A model generated the notes under the pieces. It did not search any database. It was not told the DNA's origin and saw only the letters and a program-made list of their open reading frames with translations. Positions 43,012-52,184 of a DNA stretch of 64,000 bases are shown piece after piece. Numbering within the stretch: position 1 is the stretch's first letter; each line of letters opens with the position of its first letter. The position numbers were made by a program, and so were the translations under genes. Source of the DNA: Flavobacteriia bacterium (GTDB taxonomy: Bacteria; Bacteroidota; Bacteroidia; Flavobacteriales; Flavobacteriaceae); NCBI GenBank assembly GCA_004293165.1, contig RDYL01000008.1:124001-188000 (forward strand), read 5' to 3'.

Positions 43012-43115
43012 GAAGCTGGATGATGGGTGATGGAAGTTTTTAAATCCCGAATTCTAATAATTACGTTTTATAAAACTAACTTTTCAACTTGAAACTTGAA
43101 ACTTGAAACAAAAAC
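43012..43115. repeat. Phrase-like repeats between lipA and the second GAPDH gene
   Basis: GCTGGAAGCTGGATGATGG lies near 43012. A tract of CTTGAAA units (three copies at 43087-43108), followed by a related TTGAAACCTGAAAC, runs into the 5' end of the GAPDH frame. Confidence 0.55.
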
Positions 43116-43116
43116 A

Positions 43117-44127
43117 TTGAAACCTGAAACAAAAATAAAAATTGCTATTAATGGTTTTGGAAGAATTGGACGTAATTTGTTCCGATTGCTTTTAAATCAT
43201 CCTACAATTGAAGTAGTTGCCATCAACGACATTGCAGATAACAAAACAATGGCGCATTTGGTAAAATACGATAGCATTCACGGTGTCTTGAATCAGAAAG
43301 TTTCGTTTTCTGAGGATTCGATTAGTATTGATGATAAATCCTATTTGTTTTTTCACGAAAGAGAAATCAAAAATTTAGATTGGAAATCAATAAATGTTGA
43401 TATTGTTATTGAATCGACTGGAAAATTCAAATCGTTTGAAGAGATTAACCAACACATTTTAGCTGGAGCGAAAAAAGTAATTCTTTCCGCACCATCTGAA
43501 GTGGATGAAATAAAAACAGTAGTTTTAGGCGTAAACGAACACATTTTAGACGGAAGCGAAACGATAATTTCCAATGCAAGTTGCACGACTAACAATGCAG
43601 CACCGATGATTAAAATCATTCAGGAATTGTGTGAAGTGGAACAAGCTTACATTACCACGGTTCACTCCTACACTACTGATCAAAGTTTACACGATCAACC
43701 CCATAAAGATTTACGCAGAGCGCGTGGTGCAGCACAATCTATTGTTCCTACAACAACTGGAGCCGCAAAAGCATTAACAAAAATATTTCCTGAATTAGAA
43801 GGAAAAATAGGTGGTTGCGGTATTCGGGTTCCTGTTCCTGATGGTTCGTTGACGGATATTACTTTCAATGTCAAACGTCAAGTTTCTATTGAAGAAATTA
43901 ATCAAGCGTTTAAAAAAGCGGCTGAAACTAATTTTAAAGGAATTCTTGATTATACAGAAGACCCAATTGTTTCAGTAGATATTATCGGCAATCAAAACTC
44001 TTGTTTATTTGATGCACAATTAACATCTGTTATCGATAAAATGGTTAAAATTGTAGGTTGGTATGACAATGAAATTGGCTATTCTTCGCGATTAATTGAC
44101 TTAATTACATTCATTTCTAAAAAATAA
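43117..44127 (+). CDS. gap: Glyceraldehyde-3-phosphate dehydrogenase, classical GapA type
   Basis: I use the TTG at 43117 (then KPETKIKIAINGFGRIGRN); a TTG at 43096 is an alternative and there is no ATG or GTG near the conserved start. This gives 336 residues, the usual length. It has NGFGRIGRNLFRLL (NAD), the catalytic Cys in SNASCTTNNAAPM, HSYTTDQ, RVPVPDGSLTD and WYDNEIGYSSR. It differs from the 482-residue enzyme at 9.5 kb. The start region is repetitive, so its translation initiation may have been changed by repeat growth. Confidence 0.92.
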   Translation: MKPETKIKIAINGFGRIGRNLFRLLLNHPTIEVVAINDIADNKTMAHLVKYDSIHGVLNQKVSFSEDSISIDDKSYLFFHEREIKNLDWKSINVDIVIESTGKFKSFEEINQHILAGAKKVILSAPSEVDEIKTVVLGVNEHILDGSETIISNASCTTNNAAPMIKIIQELCEVEQAYITTVHSYTTDQSLHDQPHKDLRRARGAAQSIVPTTTGAAKALTKIFPELEGKIGGCGIRVPVPDGSLTDITFNVKRQVSIEEINQAFKKAAETNFKGILDYTEDPIVSVDIIGNQNSCLFDAQLTSVIDKMVKIVGWYDNEIGYSSRLIDLITFISKK

Positions 44128-44186
44128 AGTTTTTTATTATCGTTAAAAAACTTAAATTGCAGAGTTAATTTTAACCCAAACTTGAC

Positions 44187-46382
44187 TTGGCTAAGCAAAT
44201 TTTAATATTATTTTTTTTAGCAACTACCTATTGTTACTCACAATCTGTATATAAAGATGCTACAAAAATAAATGATAGTACAGATTATTATTTAGAGATT
44301 GGACTTTTTAACAAAGAAGAAAAAAAATCTTATTCTAAGGCTATTTTATATACTGAAAAAGCTATTGAATTTGCTAAAAAAAACAAATTAAGCAACAAGT
44401 TAGCTGATTGTTATTTACAATTGGCTACCATTTTTTTTGAACTAGAAAAAAACGACTTAGCTATTGATTACTATATTAGAGCCATTAGCATATATAGTAA
44501 AAGCGAACCTAAATCAAACATCGCACTTGCCTATTATAGTCTAGGTAAATGTTACCTTAAAAAAAACAATATTCCTTATGCAGAAAGTTACTTTGAAAAA
44601 GCAACTATCGTATATGAAAAATTAAATTTTCTTGAAGCTATTGAAGTTATTAATCTTCAAAAAGCCATTATAAAAAAAGAAAAAAGAAAATACGAAGAGG
44701 CAATTACTATTCTTAAAGGAGTAATTGAAAACATAAGTGATGATGCTTTATTAAGTACAAAAACAGAAGCTTACATTCAACTTGGTGAAATTGAAGTCAT
44801 CAAAAAAGAATACAGTCAAGCTCTTGATTATTTAAATCAAGCTAAATACACTAATGAAACTAGTAATAATGATTTTAAGTTAGCCAAACGAATTTATAAG
44901 CTACTTGGCACTACTCACGAAAAGAATAATAACATTTCTAGTTCCAATTTTTATTTACAAAAGTATGTTAACTTAATCGATTCTATTGGAAAACTAAACA
45001 ATAGCAATTTAACAGAAAACACTGTTGATAAAATACAATTTGATAAACAACTTAAAACAATAGAGCAATTAGACAAAGAAAGAAAGAGTCAGCAAAAAAC
45101 ATTACGTTTCTCTAAGTTAATTAGTATTTTAAGTATTGCTCTTATCTCGATTTTATCATTATTGAGTTTATCACTTTATAAAAACAATAAGATTAGAACT
45201 AGTACTAATAAACTTTTAAAAGAGAAAAATAAAGAATTAACACTTGAAAAGGAAAAAGCAGAAAGAGCTTCTAAAGCAAGAGCTGATTTCTTGTCTACAG
45301 TGAGTCATGAATTGAGAACTCCCTTAAATGCAATCAATGGAATTACCTATCTTTTATTGCAAGAAAATCCAAAACAAAGTCAATTAGATTACTTAAAATC
45401 ATTAGAGTTTTCAGGCAACTATTTATTAAATTTCATTAATGATATTTTAGAAATTAACCGATTAGAATCTGACAAAGTAACAATTGAAAAAATAAATCTC
45501 AATATCACAAAGTTAAGTCAGAACATTATCAATTCATTCAAAGAGTTTATCAACGAAAACAATATAAACTTCCACCTTAATATTGATAATTATCTCAACT
45601 ATAATTTAAAAGGCGATCCTACTAAAATTTCGCAAATTTTAATCAACCTAATAAACAACGCCATTAAGTTTAGTAAAGATGGAGATGTTTGGTTTACCAT
45701 TAGTAAGAAATCAGAAACTGAAAACAATATTACTTTACATTTTGAAATAAGAGATAACGGTATAGGAATCCCTGAAGAAAAACAAGAAGCAATATTTGAC
45801 AGTTTTAGTCAAGGTTCGGTTGAAATTAACAGAACTTATGGCGGAACGGGCTTAGGCTTATCAATTGTCAAAAAGATATTAGAAGTAATGGGTAGTGAAA
45901 TCTACCTAATAAGTGAAGCTGAAAAAGGAAGTACGTTCAGTTTTGACCTTGAATTTGAAAAAGGTATAATAGATCCAGTTACCATTGAAATCAATCAAAA
46001 TATTGAATTTTCAAATGAAAAAAATATTTTATTAGTTGAAGACAACAAAATAAATCAAATGATTACTCAAAAAATGCTTGAAAGAAAAGGCATTTCATGT
46101 GTAATTATAGACAATGGAGAAGAAGCTATAGAAAATGTTAAAACTAATAATTACGACTTAATTTTAATGGATGTACACTTACCTGGAATTAATGGTACAG
46201 AAGCAACAACTGAGATTAGAAAATTCAACAATACTGTTCCTATTATAGCATTAACAGCGATATCTCTGAACGAAAATAGAGAAATGCTCCTGTCTTATGG
46301 CATGAATGAAGTAATCACTAAACCTTTTGAACCGGAGCATTTATATACTGTTGTAACCAAATATTTATCTAATACTGAATAA
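44187..46382 (+). CDS. TPR-containing hybrid sensor histidine kinase/response regulator
   Basis: The start is TTG at 44187, giving a signal peptide (AKQILILFFLATTYCYSQS). The 731-residue protein has periplasmic TPRs (about 45-270), a membrane helix (about 311-331), a coiled coil, HisKA with His374 in TVSHELRTPLNA, an ATPase domain (NLINNAIKF; DNGIGIPEEKQEAIFDSF; GGTGLGLSIV) and a C-terminal receiver with Asp662 in LILMDVHLPG and Lys712. No DNA-binding output follows, so signal passes to a partner. The stimulus is unknown. Its last 14 bases overlap the convergent purine nucleoside phosphorylase gene. Confidence 0.95.
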   Translation: MAKQILILFFLATTYCYSQSVYKDATKINDSTDYYLEIGLFNKEEKKSYSKAILYTEKAIEFAKKNKLSNKLADCYLQLATIFFELEKNDLAIDYYIRAISIYSKSEPKSNIALAYYSLGKCYLKKNNIPYAESYFEKATIVYEKLNFLEAIEVINLQKAIIKKEKRKYEEAITILKGVIENISDDALLSTKTEAYIQLGEIEVIKKEYSQALDYLNQAKYTNETSNNDFKLAKRIYKLLGTTHEKNNNISSSNFYLQKYVNLIDSIGKLNNSNLTENTVDKIQFDKQLKTIEQLDKERKSQQKTLRFSKLISILSIALISILSLLSLSLYKNNKIRTSTNKLLKEKNKELTLEKEKAERASKARADFLSTVSHELRTPLNAINGITYLLLQENPKQSQLDYLKSLEFSGNYLLNFINDILEINRLESDKVTIEKINLNITKLSQNIINSFKEFINENNINFHLNIDNYLNYNLKGDPTKISQILINLINNAIKFSKDGDVWFTISKKSETENNITLHFEIRDNGIGIPEEKQEAIFDSFSQGSVEINRTYGGTGLGLSIVKKILEVMGSEIYLISEAEKGSTFSFDLEFEKGIIDPVTIEINQNIEFSNEKNILLVEDNKINQMITQKMLERKGISCVIIDNGEEAIENVKTNNYDLILMDVHLPGINGTEATTEIRKFNNTVPIIALTAISLNENREMLLSYGMNEVITKPFEPEHLYTVVTKYLSNTE

Positions 46383-47181
46383 TCAAATTTTTGATTAGAT
46401 TTCTGACGTGAGGTTCCGCTTTTTGTGCAGCTTGCAATACTTCTTCGTGATTTACTTCTTCGATATTGTCTTCATCTCCCATATCTGTAATCACTGAAAT
46501 TCCAAAACATTCCATATTCATATGGCGTGCAACAATAACTTCTGGTACAGTTGACATTCCTACGCAATCAGCACCTACAGCTTTTACCATTTTATATTCT
46601 GCCAATGTTTCAAAAGTTGGCCCTTGTAATGCTAAATAAATTCCTTGCTTCAAATCGATGTTCAAAGATTTTGCTAATTCAAAAGCTTTTTGATTCATGG
46701 CATTTGAATATGGTTCGCTCATATTTACAAATCTTGACCCAAAACGTTCATCATTATGTCCTCGTAATGGGTGTTCAGGCATCATATTAATATGATCTGT
46801 AATTACTGCAACATCTCCTACTTTATAAGAAGGATTAACTCCTCCCGAAGCATTGGATACTATTAATTTTTCTACCCCTAAGTATTTCATTACACGCACA
46901 GGAAACGTTACTTGTTTCATATCGTAACCTTCGTAAAAATGAAAACGTCCTTGCATTGCCACCACCTTTTTAGTTCCAATTGTTCCAAAAACTAAAGCTC
47001 CTTTATGTCCTTGAACGGTAGAAACTGGGAAATTCGGAATTTCTGTATAATGTAATGTATGTTCTATGGCAATATCTTCTGTAAATCCGCCTAAACCTGA
47101 ACCCAAAATCACACCGTATTCTGCAGTAAAATTGGTTTTATTTTTAATGTAATTAACGGTTTCTTGCACTTTGTCCCACAT
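46369..47181 (-). CDS. punA: Purine nucleoside phosphorylase I
   Basis: The enzyme splits purine nucleosides with phosphate in salvage. The 270-residue trimeric-type PNP has GVILGSGLGGF (phosphate), GHKGALVFG, RFHFYEGYDMKQVTFPVRVM, VSNASGGVN, GPTFETLAEYKM and VGMSTVPEVIVARHM (Glu and Asn base contacts: TVPEV and ITDMG). Its first 29 bases overlap the lpxK end. It is convergent and overlaps the kinase gene at the other side. Confidence 0.95.
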   Translation of the reverse strand: MWDKVQETVNYIKNKTNFTAEYGVILGSGLGGFTEDIAIEHTLHYTEIPNFPVSTVQGHKGALVFGTIGTKKVVAMQGRFHFYEGYDMKQVTFPVRVMKYLGVEKLIVSNASGGVNPSYKVGDVAVITDHINMMPEHPLRGHNDERFGSRFVNMSEPYSNAMNQKAFELAKSLNIDLKQGIYLALQGPTFETLAEYKMVKAVGADCVGMSTVPEVIVARHMNMECFGISVITDMGDEDNIEEVNHEEVLQAAQKAEPHVRNLIKNLIIQY

Positions 47182-48169
47182 AATCTATTATCGTTTTATC
47201 AATGTTTTTACTATTCAAAAAATTAGACTTTATTGGCAAATAAAACAACTGCGATTTAGGCAATAATCCATTTAAACGAACAAAATCTTTTTCGGTTGTA
47301 ACTATTTCCCTTCCATTAGCTTGAGCTAAAATTTGCTCACAATCTTGTTTTGAAAAATGATGATGATCTGGAAACACAAATGTTTCATCTTTCTCATTTT
47401 TTAGAAAATCAAAAAACAATTTAGGTTTTGCAATTCCGGCTACCAAAACTTTACTTTCGGATTGAATTTCAGAAACTAACAATTGACTGTCGTTTCCAAA
47501 AATAAAATCATCGTATTGAATTGTGGTAAAGAAAACCTGCTGTTTTACCTTCAACTTTTCTCTGATTTTCTGCTGTGCAAGTTCAGACAAATCCTCCGGA
47601 CATTTTGTGACAATTATCATATCGGCCCGTTTTTTACCTGAAGAAGGTTCGCGTAAATTCCCGAAAGGCAAAATAAAATCGTTACAAAACAAATCGTCAT
47701 ACGCCGTGAGTAAAATATAAAACCCAGCTTTTACTTTTCTGTGCTGAAAAGCGTCGTCTAATAAAATAATATCTGGTTTATCTTGAAGTTGTACTAATTT
47801 TTCAATTCCGCTTTTTCTGTTAGCATCAACTGCCACTTGAATGTTTGGAAATTTCGAATAAAACTGAAAAGGTTCATCACCAATAGAACTGGCAGTAGCT
47901 TTGTCATCTGCTAAAATAAATCCTTCTGTTGAACGTTTGTATCCACGACTCAAAACAGCCACTTTATATTTCTCAGAAAGTAATCGAATTAAATATTCAA
48001 TTTGAGGTGTTTTTCCTGTACCGCCAACGCTTAAATTTCCAACTGCTATGATGGGAATATCAAAGGAATAACTTTTAAAAATGCCTTTGTCATAAAGCAA
48101 ATTTCGGATATAGGTAATGAGCCAATACAAAAAGGCTAATGGAAAAAGTATTTTTCGTAACAAAATCAT
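47153..48169 (-). CDS. lpxK: Tetraacyldisaccharide 4'-kinase
   Basis: LpxK phosphorylates the 4' position of the lipid A precursor at the inner membrane. The 338-residue protein has an N-terminal membrane helix (FPLAFLYWLITYIRN), Walker A GNLSVGGTGKTPQIEYLI and VLSRGYKRST, ILLDDAFQHRKVKAG (Asp), and REIVTTEKDFVRL. The punA start lies inside its last codons, a 29-base overlap. It confirms lipopolysaccharide synthesis, which fits the PagL-like gene at 8.7 kb. Confidence 0.95.
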   Translation of the reverse strand: MILLRKILFPLAFLYWLITYIRNLLYDKGIFKSYSFDIPIIAVGNLSVGGTGKTPQIEYLIRLLSEKYKVAVLSRGYKRSTEGFILADDKATASSIGDEPFQFYSKFPNIQVAVDANRKSGIEKLVQLQDKPDIILLDDAFQHRKVKAGFYILLTAYDDLFCNDFILPFGNLREPSSGKKRADMIIVTKCPEDLSELAQQKIREKLKVKQQVFFTTIQYDDFIFGNDSQLLVSEIQSESKVLVAGIAKPKLFFDFLKNEKDETFVFPDHHHFSKQDCEQILAQANGREIVTTEKDFVRLNGLLPKSQLFYLPIKSNFLNSKNIDKTIIDYVGQSARNR

Positions 48170-48273
48170 ACTACGAAAGTATAATATTTTATCTTTATAA
48201 TAAAGTTTATATGATTTATCATTTCATTTGTAAGCTGTATTTCGTTATTTTGTGTAATCAAATAAAAAAATAG

Positions 48274-49389
48274 ATGAAACTTTCCAATATACTTTCCGTT
48301 CTTGAAGAAATGGCGCCGCTAGGTTATGCTGAAGATTTTGATAATGTTGGACTTTTAGTTGGAAATCCGAACCAGGAAATTGAAGGCGTTTTAGTTTGTC
48401 ACGATGCATTAGAATCTGTGATTGAAGAAGCAGTTACTAAAAAATGTAATTTGGTGGTTTGCTTCCATCCTATTTTATTTTCAGGCATTAAAAAAATTAC
48501 AGGAAAAAATTATGTGGAACGTGCCATTTTGAAAGCCATTAAAAATGACATTGCGATTTATGCGGCTCATACTGCTTTGGACAATCATCAAAATGGTGTA
48601 AATAAAATTTTCTGTGATGCTTTAGGTTTACAAAATTCCAACGTATTAATTCCGAAAGAAAATTACATTCAAAAGTTAGTCACCTATACAATTCCTGAAA
48701 ACGTTGAAAAATTACGAAATGCATTATTTGATGCTGGAGCAGGAAAAATTGGGAATTATGAAGATTGCAGTTTTAATTCGAAAGGAATTGGAACCTACAT
48801 GGGAAATGAAGATTCGAATCCAGAAATTGGTGAACGATTTGAATTTGTAGAAACCGAAGAAATAAAAATTGAAGTTACGTTTGAAAAACATTTGCAAACT
48901 AAAATTTTGAAAGCGCTTTTTAAAAATCATGTATATGAAGAAGTAGCTTACGAAATTTATCAATTAGAAAACAAACACCAAAACATTGGTTTAGGAAGAG
49001 TTGGTGAATTCGAAAATGCACTTTCAGAAACCGAATTTTTACAATTGGTAAAAGATAAATTACAATGTGGTGGCATTAGACATTCTGTTTTTACAGGAAA
49101 AGCTATAAAAAAAGTAGCAGTTTTAGGCGGAAGCGGTAGTTTTGCAATAAAAAACGCAATTCATTCAGGAGCAGATGCTTATCTTACGGCTGACTTAAAA
49201 TATCATCAGTTTTATGAAGCTGAAAATCAGTTACTTTTAGCCGATATTGGTCACTTTGAAAGCGAAAGATTTACAAAAAATTATATTGTTGATTTTCTTA
49301 AAGAAAAAATCACTAATTTTGCACCCAATTCGCTGCAATGCGGAATTATTTTATCAGAAGAAAATACAAATCCAGTTAAGTACTTTTAA
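48274..49389 (+). CDS. Nif3-like dinuclear metal-centre protein
   Basis: The 371-residue protein belongs to the Nif3/YbgI (GTP cyclohydrolase I type 2) family. It starts MKLSNILSVLEEMAPLGYAEDFDNVGLLVG, has VVCFHPILFSGIKK and AAHTALDNHQNGVN (metal ligands), an inserted CutA1-like middle domain (about 140-235, beginning QKLVTYTIPENVEKLRNALFDAGAG) and a C-terminal half with VAVLGGSGSF and ADIGHFESER. Its true reaction is not established. The coiled-coil gene follows after 2 bases. Confidence 0.9.
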   Translation: MKLSNILSVLEEMAPLGYAEDFDNVGLLVGNPNQEIEGVLVCHDALESVIEEAVTKKCNLVVCFHPILFSGIKKITGKNYVERAILKAIKNDIAIYAAHTALDNHQNGVNKIFCDALGLQNSNVLIPKENYIQKLVTYTIPENVEKLRNALFDAGAGKIGNYEDCSFNSKGIGTYMGNEDSNPEIGERFEFVETEEIKIEVTFEKHLQTKILKALFKNHVYEEVAYEIYQLENKHQNIGLGRVGEFENALSETEFLQLVKDKLQCGGIRHSVFTGKAIKKVAVLGGSGSFAIKNAIHSGADAYLTADLKYHQFYEAENQLLLADIGHFESERFTKNYIVDFLKEKITNFAPNSLQCGIILSEENTNPVKYF

Positions 49390-49391
49390 AT

Positions 49392-50171
49392 ATGGCAACA
49401 ATCAAAGAGATAAGCGTAGAAGATAAGTTAAGAGCCCTTTATGCTTTACAACTAGTTGATTCTAAAATTGACGAAATAAGAAATGTTAGAGGAGAATTGC
49501 CTCTTGAAGTAGAAGATTTAGAAGATGAAGTAGCAGGCCTTTCTACTCGTTTAGATAAGTTAAAAAGCGATTTAGAAACTATTGATGAACAAATCAAAGA
49601 AAAGAAAAACGCAATTGACGAGCACAAAGCTGCCATTAAAAAATATTTAGAGCAACAAAAAAATGTTCGTAACAATAGAGAATTCAACTCTTTAACTAAA
49701 GAAGTGGAGTTTCAGGAATTGGAAATTCAATTGGCTGAAAAACACATTAAAGAAATGAAAGCTTCTATTGAGCACCGAAAAGAAGTAATTGCTCAAACGA
49801 AAGAAAAATTAGACGGAAAACAAACGCATTTGAAACATAAGAAAGCTGAATTAAGCGACATTATGGCTGAAACTGAAAAAGAAGAAAACTTTTTATCTTC
49901 TAAATCAGAAGAATTAAGAGGTCAAATCGAAGAGCGTTTAATTGCTGCTTACGACAGAATTAGAAACAGTGTTAGAAATGGTTTAGCAGTTGTTTCTATT
50001 GAGCGTGGCGCTTCTGCTGGTTCATTCTTTACAATTCCACCACAAACTCAAATGGAAATTGCAGCTCGCAAAAAAATCATTACAGATGAGCACAGTGGAA
50101 GAATCTTAGTAGACGGTGTTTTAGCTGACGAAGAAAAAGAAAAAATGGAAAAATTATTTGCTAGCATCTAA
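49392..50171 (+). CDS. Coiled-coil hairpin protein of the C4 zinc-ribbon family, ribbon Cys lost
   Basis: About 185 of 259 residues form a long antiparallel coiled coil (from VDSKIDEIRNVRGELPLEVE to IEERLIAAYDRIRNS), as in the CT398-type proteins. These normally end in a C4 zinc ribbon (CxxC-LPPQ-CxxCGRIL). Here that part reads GASAGSFFTIPPQ then TDEHSGRILVDG: the fold signature is kept but all four cysteines are gone. So it cannot bind zinc in the usual way. It follows the Nif3-like gene by 2 bases, a common pairing. Confidence 0.85.
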   Translation: MATIKEISVEDKLRALYALQLVDSKIDEIRNVRGELPLEVEDLEDEVAGLSTRLDKLKSDLETIDEQIKEKKNAIDEHKAAIKKYLEQQKNVRNNREFNSLTKEVEFQELEIQLAEKHIKEMKASIEHRKEVIAQTKEKLDGKQTHLKHKKAELSDIMAETEKEENFLSSKSEELRGQIEERLIAAYDRIRNSVRNGLAVVSIERGASAGSFFTIPPQTQMEIAARKKIITDEHSGRILVDGVLADEEKEKMEKLFASI

Positions 50172-50192
50172 TTGAATCCTTAATAATAAATG

Positions 50193-50222
50193 AAAGTCCT
50201 TTTTTAAAAGGGCTTTTTTTTG
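50193..50222 (+). terminator. Rho-independent terminator
   Basis: AAAGTCCT and AGGGCTTT pair (one G-T) around TTTTTAAA and are followed by a T run, 21 bases after the coiled-coil gene. Confidence 0.75.
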
Positions 50223-50310
50223 TCTTTAACCGTAAAGAAGAATAGTTATCATAACTCTCAAATTACTATTTACTATTCACTAATCACTTTTCACTTTTCA
50301 CTAAAAAACC

Positions 50311-50318
50311 TATCTTTG
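50311..50318 (+). promoter_or_regulatory. Probable rluF promoter -7 box
   Basis: TATCTTTG matches TAnnTTTG and is followed by CAACATGG, with the ATG at 50323; the leader would be nearly absent. The repeated CACTTTTCACTTTTCACTAA lies just upstream. Confidence 0.45.
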
Positions 50319-50322
50319 CAAC

Positions 50323-51111
50323 ATGGAAGAAAATGCTACCCGAATTAATAAGTTTCTATCAGAAACTGGTTTTTGTTCACGCAGAGAAGCCGATCGTTTG
50401 ATTGAGCAAGGAAGAGTTACCATAAACGGAAAAGTTCCAGAAATGGGTACTAAAGTGAGTCCAGGTGATGAAGTTCGTGTGAATGGTGAATTGGTGCAAC
50501 AGAAAAACGAAAAATCTATCTATTTGGCGTTTTACAAACCTGTTGGAATTGAATGTACGACCAACTTAAGTGTGCGTGACAATATTGTAGATTACATCAA
50601 TTACCCAGAACGTATTTTTCCTATTGGTCGTTTGGACAAAGCCAGTGAAGGTTTGATTTTTATGACGAATGATGGCGATATTGTAAATAAAATTCTTCGT
50701 GCACGTAACAACCACGAAAAAGAATATATCGTAACTGTAAACCACCCAATTACCGACCGATTTATTGACCGAATGGCAAACGGAATTCCGATTTTAGAAA
50801 CGATTACCAAGAAGTGTAAAGTAGAACAAATTAGCAAATACGTTTTCAGAATTATTTTAACGCAAGGTTTAAACCGTCAAATTCGCAGAATGTGTGAATA
50901 TTTAGATTACGAAGTAACGGCTTTAAAACGTACACGCATTATCAATATTTCCTTAGACGTACAAGAAGGCAAATACCGAAACTTAACCGATGCCGAAGTT
51001 GCAGAATTAAACAAACTTATTGAGCCTTCTAGCAAAACCGAAGAAGCAAGTTTACCAAGTAATAAAGGGAAGTTTACTGGGAAGAGGAATTACGGGGAGA
51101 GAAATAGATAG
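50323..51111 (+). CDS. rluF: rRNA pseudouridine synthase, RluF-like
   Basis: The 262-residue enzyme has an S4 domain ([31 protein letters not shown], 4-35) and the RsuA/RluB/E/F catalytic domain with [15 protein letters not shown] (catalytic Asp). [24 protein letters not shown] and [15 protein letters not shown] fit RluF, which modifies U2604 of 23S rRNA, better than RluB. The C-terminal tail is short and basic. A terminator lies 16 bases downstream. Confidence 0.9.
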   Translation: MEENATRINKFLSETGFCSRREADRLIEQGRVTINGKVPEMGTKVSPGDEVRVNGELVQQKNEKSIYLAFYKPVGIECTTNLSVRDNIVDYINYPERIFPIGRLDKASEGLIFMTNDGDIVNKILRARNNHEKEYIVTVNHPITDRFIDRMANGIPILETITKKCKVEQISKYVFRIILTQGLNRQIRRMCEYLDYEVTALKRTRIINISLDVQEGKYRNLTDAEVAELNKLIEPSSKTEEASLPSNKGKFTGKRNYGERNR

Positions 51112-51126
51112 AAAATATATAATTTG

Positions 51127-51161
51127 AAAAAGCACAGGAAATATTTCTCGTGCTTTTTTTC
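51127..51161 (+). terminator. Rho-independent terminator of rluF
   Basis: AAAGCAC and GTGCTTT pair, with GAAATATTTC inside as a second hairpin, and TTTTT follows. Confidence 0.8.
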
Positions 51162-51171
51162 TTTGTGTACA

Positions 51172-51186
51172 CGAGCGTGACGCTCG
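51172..51186. repeat. Small G+C-rich palindrome (REP-like)
   Basis: CGAGCG-TGA-CGCTCG stands out in AT-rich DNA and is followed by AGTTAGCGGG. Such strings recur between genes in Bacteroidota. A single copy was found in the window. Confidence 0.45.
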
Positions 51187-51217
51187 AGTTAGCGGGAAAA
51201 TGGGTAAGTTTAAATAA

Positions 51218-51502
51218 CTAATTTGAAGTTAATATTACATACAATATTCTTACAATACCAAATATCATTATCCATTTAGCGAAAGGTAACAATTTTGATT
51301 TACTTTTTGCCATCTCCATGTTATTTTTCTTAATGTTATAACTTGTATTTGGAGTATTTCCGTTTTGTTTAATAAATTTATCAAACTCATTTTTTTTAAG
51401 CAATGCATCATCATGAAAAGATTTTTCAGAATAATTAAATAGTACTGCTAATAAAGTACATACCGTTAACCAAAAATAGTTTGATTCAAAAATAGAATTC
51501 AT
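51218..51502 (-). CDS. Hypothetical small membrane protein
   Basis: The 94-residue protein has a hydrophobic segment near each end (about 9-23 and 74-91, WIMIFGIVRILYVILT) with a polar, Lys/Asn-rich middle (NGNTPNTSYNIKKNNMEMAKSKSK). I do not recognise a family. It stands alone between rluF and a GNAT gene, in DNA that is even richer in AT than its surroundings. Confidence 0.5.
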   Translation of the reverse strand: MNSIFESNYFWLTVCTLLAVLFNYSEKSFHDDALLKKNEFDKFIKQNGNTPNTSYNIKKNNMEMAKSKSKLLPFAKWIMIFGIVRILYVILTSN

Positions 51503-51608
51503 ATTAGTTTTTTTTTAGCTAGCTCAAGCCTTTTATTCTTGCCGTTTTTTTTTTAGACTGAACAAGTATAATTTTAGCGAATTGGAAATTCGTAATTTTA
51601 CAAATAAC

Positions 51609-52103
51609 TTAAATTAAAACCTCCATAACATAATCATCCATAACATAGCCTTCACCAATATCAATTACTTCGTCTTTTACTTTTGTAAAGCCTAGTTTGG
51701 TGTAAAAATGTATGGCGTTGTTGTATTTATTTACGTTTAAGAAAATAGCTTTTTGGTTATTTTCTATGGCTTTTTCTTTTACGAGTTCAAAAAATTGCCG
51801 CCCTAAACCAATACCTTGCGTTTCCGGTAACACGTAAATTTTATGGATTTTAGTTTTATTGGGTTCAGAGTTGAGCTCGTGCGAAACAAAACCTACGTAA
51901 TTGTTATTATCATCTTGTGCTAGATAAAAAACATGACCTTTATCTATTAATTCTAGTAAAGCAGTTTCGTTGTAAAACTTATCAATCATGTAATCTAATT
52001 GTGCCATGGTTAAGATTTTACCATAAGCTACGGGCCAAATTTTCTTGGTTAAATTGATAATAATTTTTAAACCATCTGCAGTAGTAACTGAAACAAATTT
52101 CAT
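51609..52103 (-). CDS. GNAT family N-acetyltransferase
   Basis: The 164-residue protein has the GNAT core: VYFLAQDDNNNYVGFVSHEL, KIHKIYVLPETQGIGLGRQFFELV (acetyl-CoA loop Q-G-I-G-L-G) and IFLNVNKYNNAIHFYTKLGFTKV (the N-x-x-A-x-x-F-Y-x-K-x-GF motif). Substrate unknown. It stands 81 bases upstream of the DUF3467 gene's stop on the same strand. Confidence 0.9.
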   Translation of the reverse strand: MKFVSVTTADGLKIIINLTKKIWPVAYGKILTMAQLDYMIDKFYNETALLELIDKGHVFYLAQDDNNNYVGFVSHELNSEPNKTKIHKIYVLPETQGIGLGRQFFELVKEKAIENNQKAIFLNVNKYNNAIHFYTKLGFTKVKDEVIDIGEGYVMDDYVMEVLI

Positions 52104-52184
52104 GAAATTAAAAATTAAATAAAATCCACAAACACACTAATCTTAACTAGAATGTGTATTTGTGGAAATTAGCTGTAAAATGTA

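Noticed and set aside
44127..44153. AAGTTTTTTA/TAAAAAACTT hairpin as terminator after the second GAPDH
   Set aside because: The stem is nearly all A-T and no T run follows on the plus strand; too weak to list.
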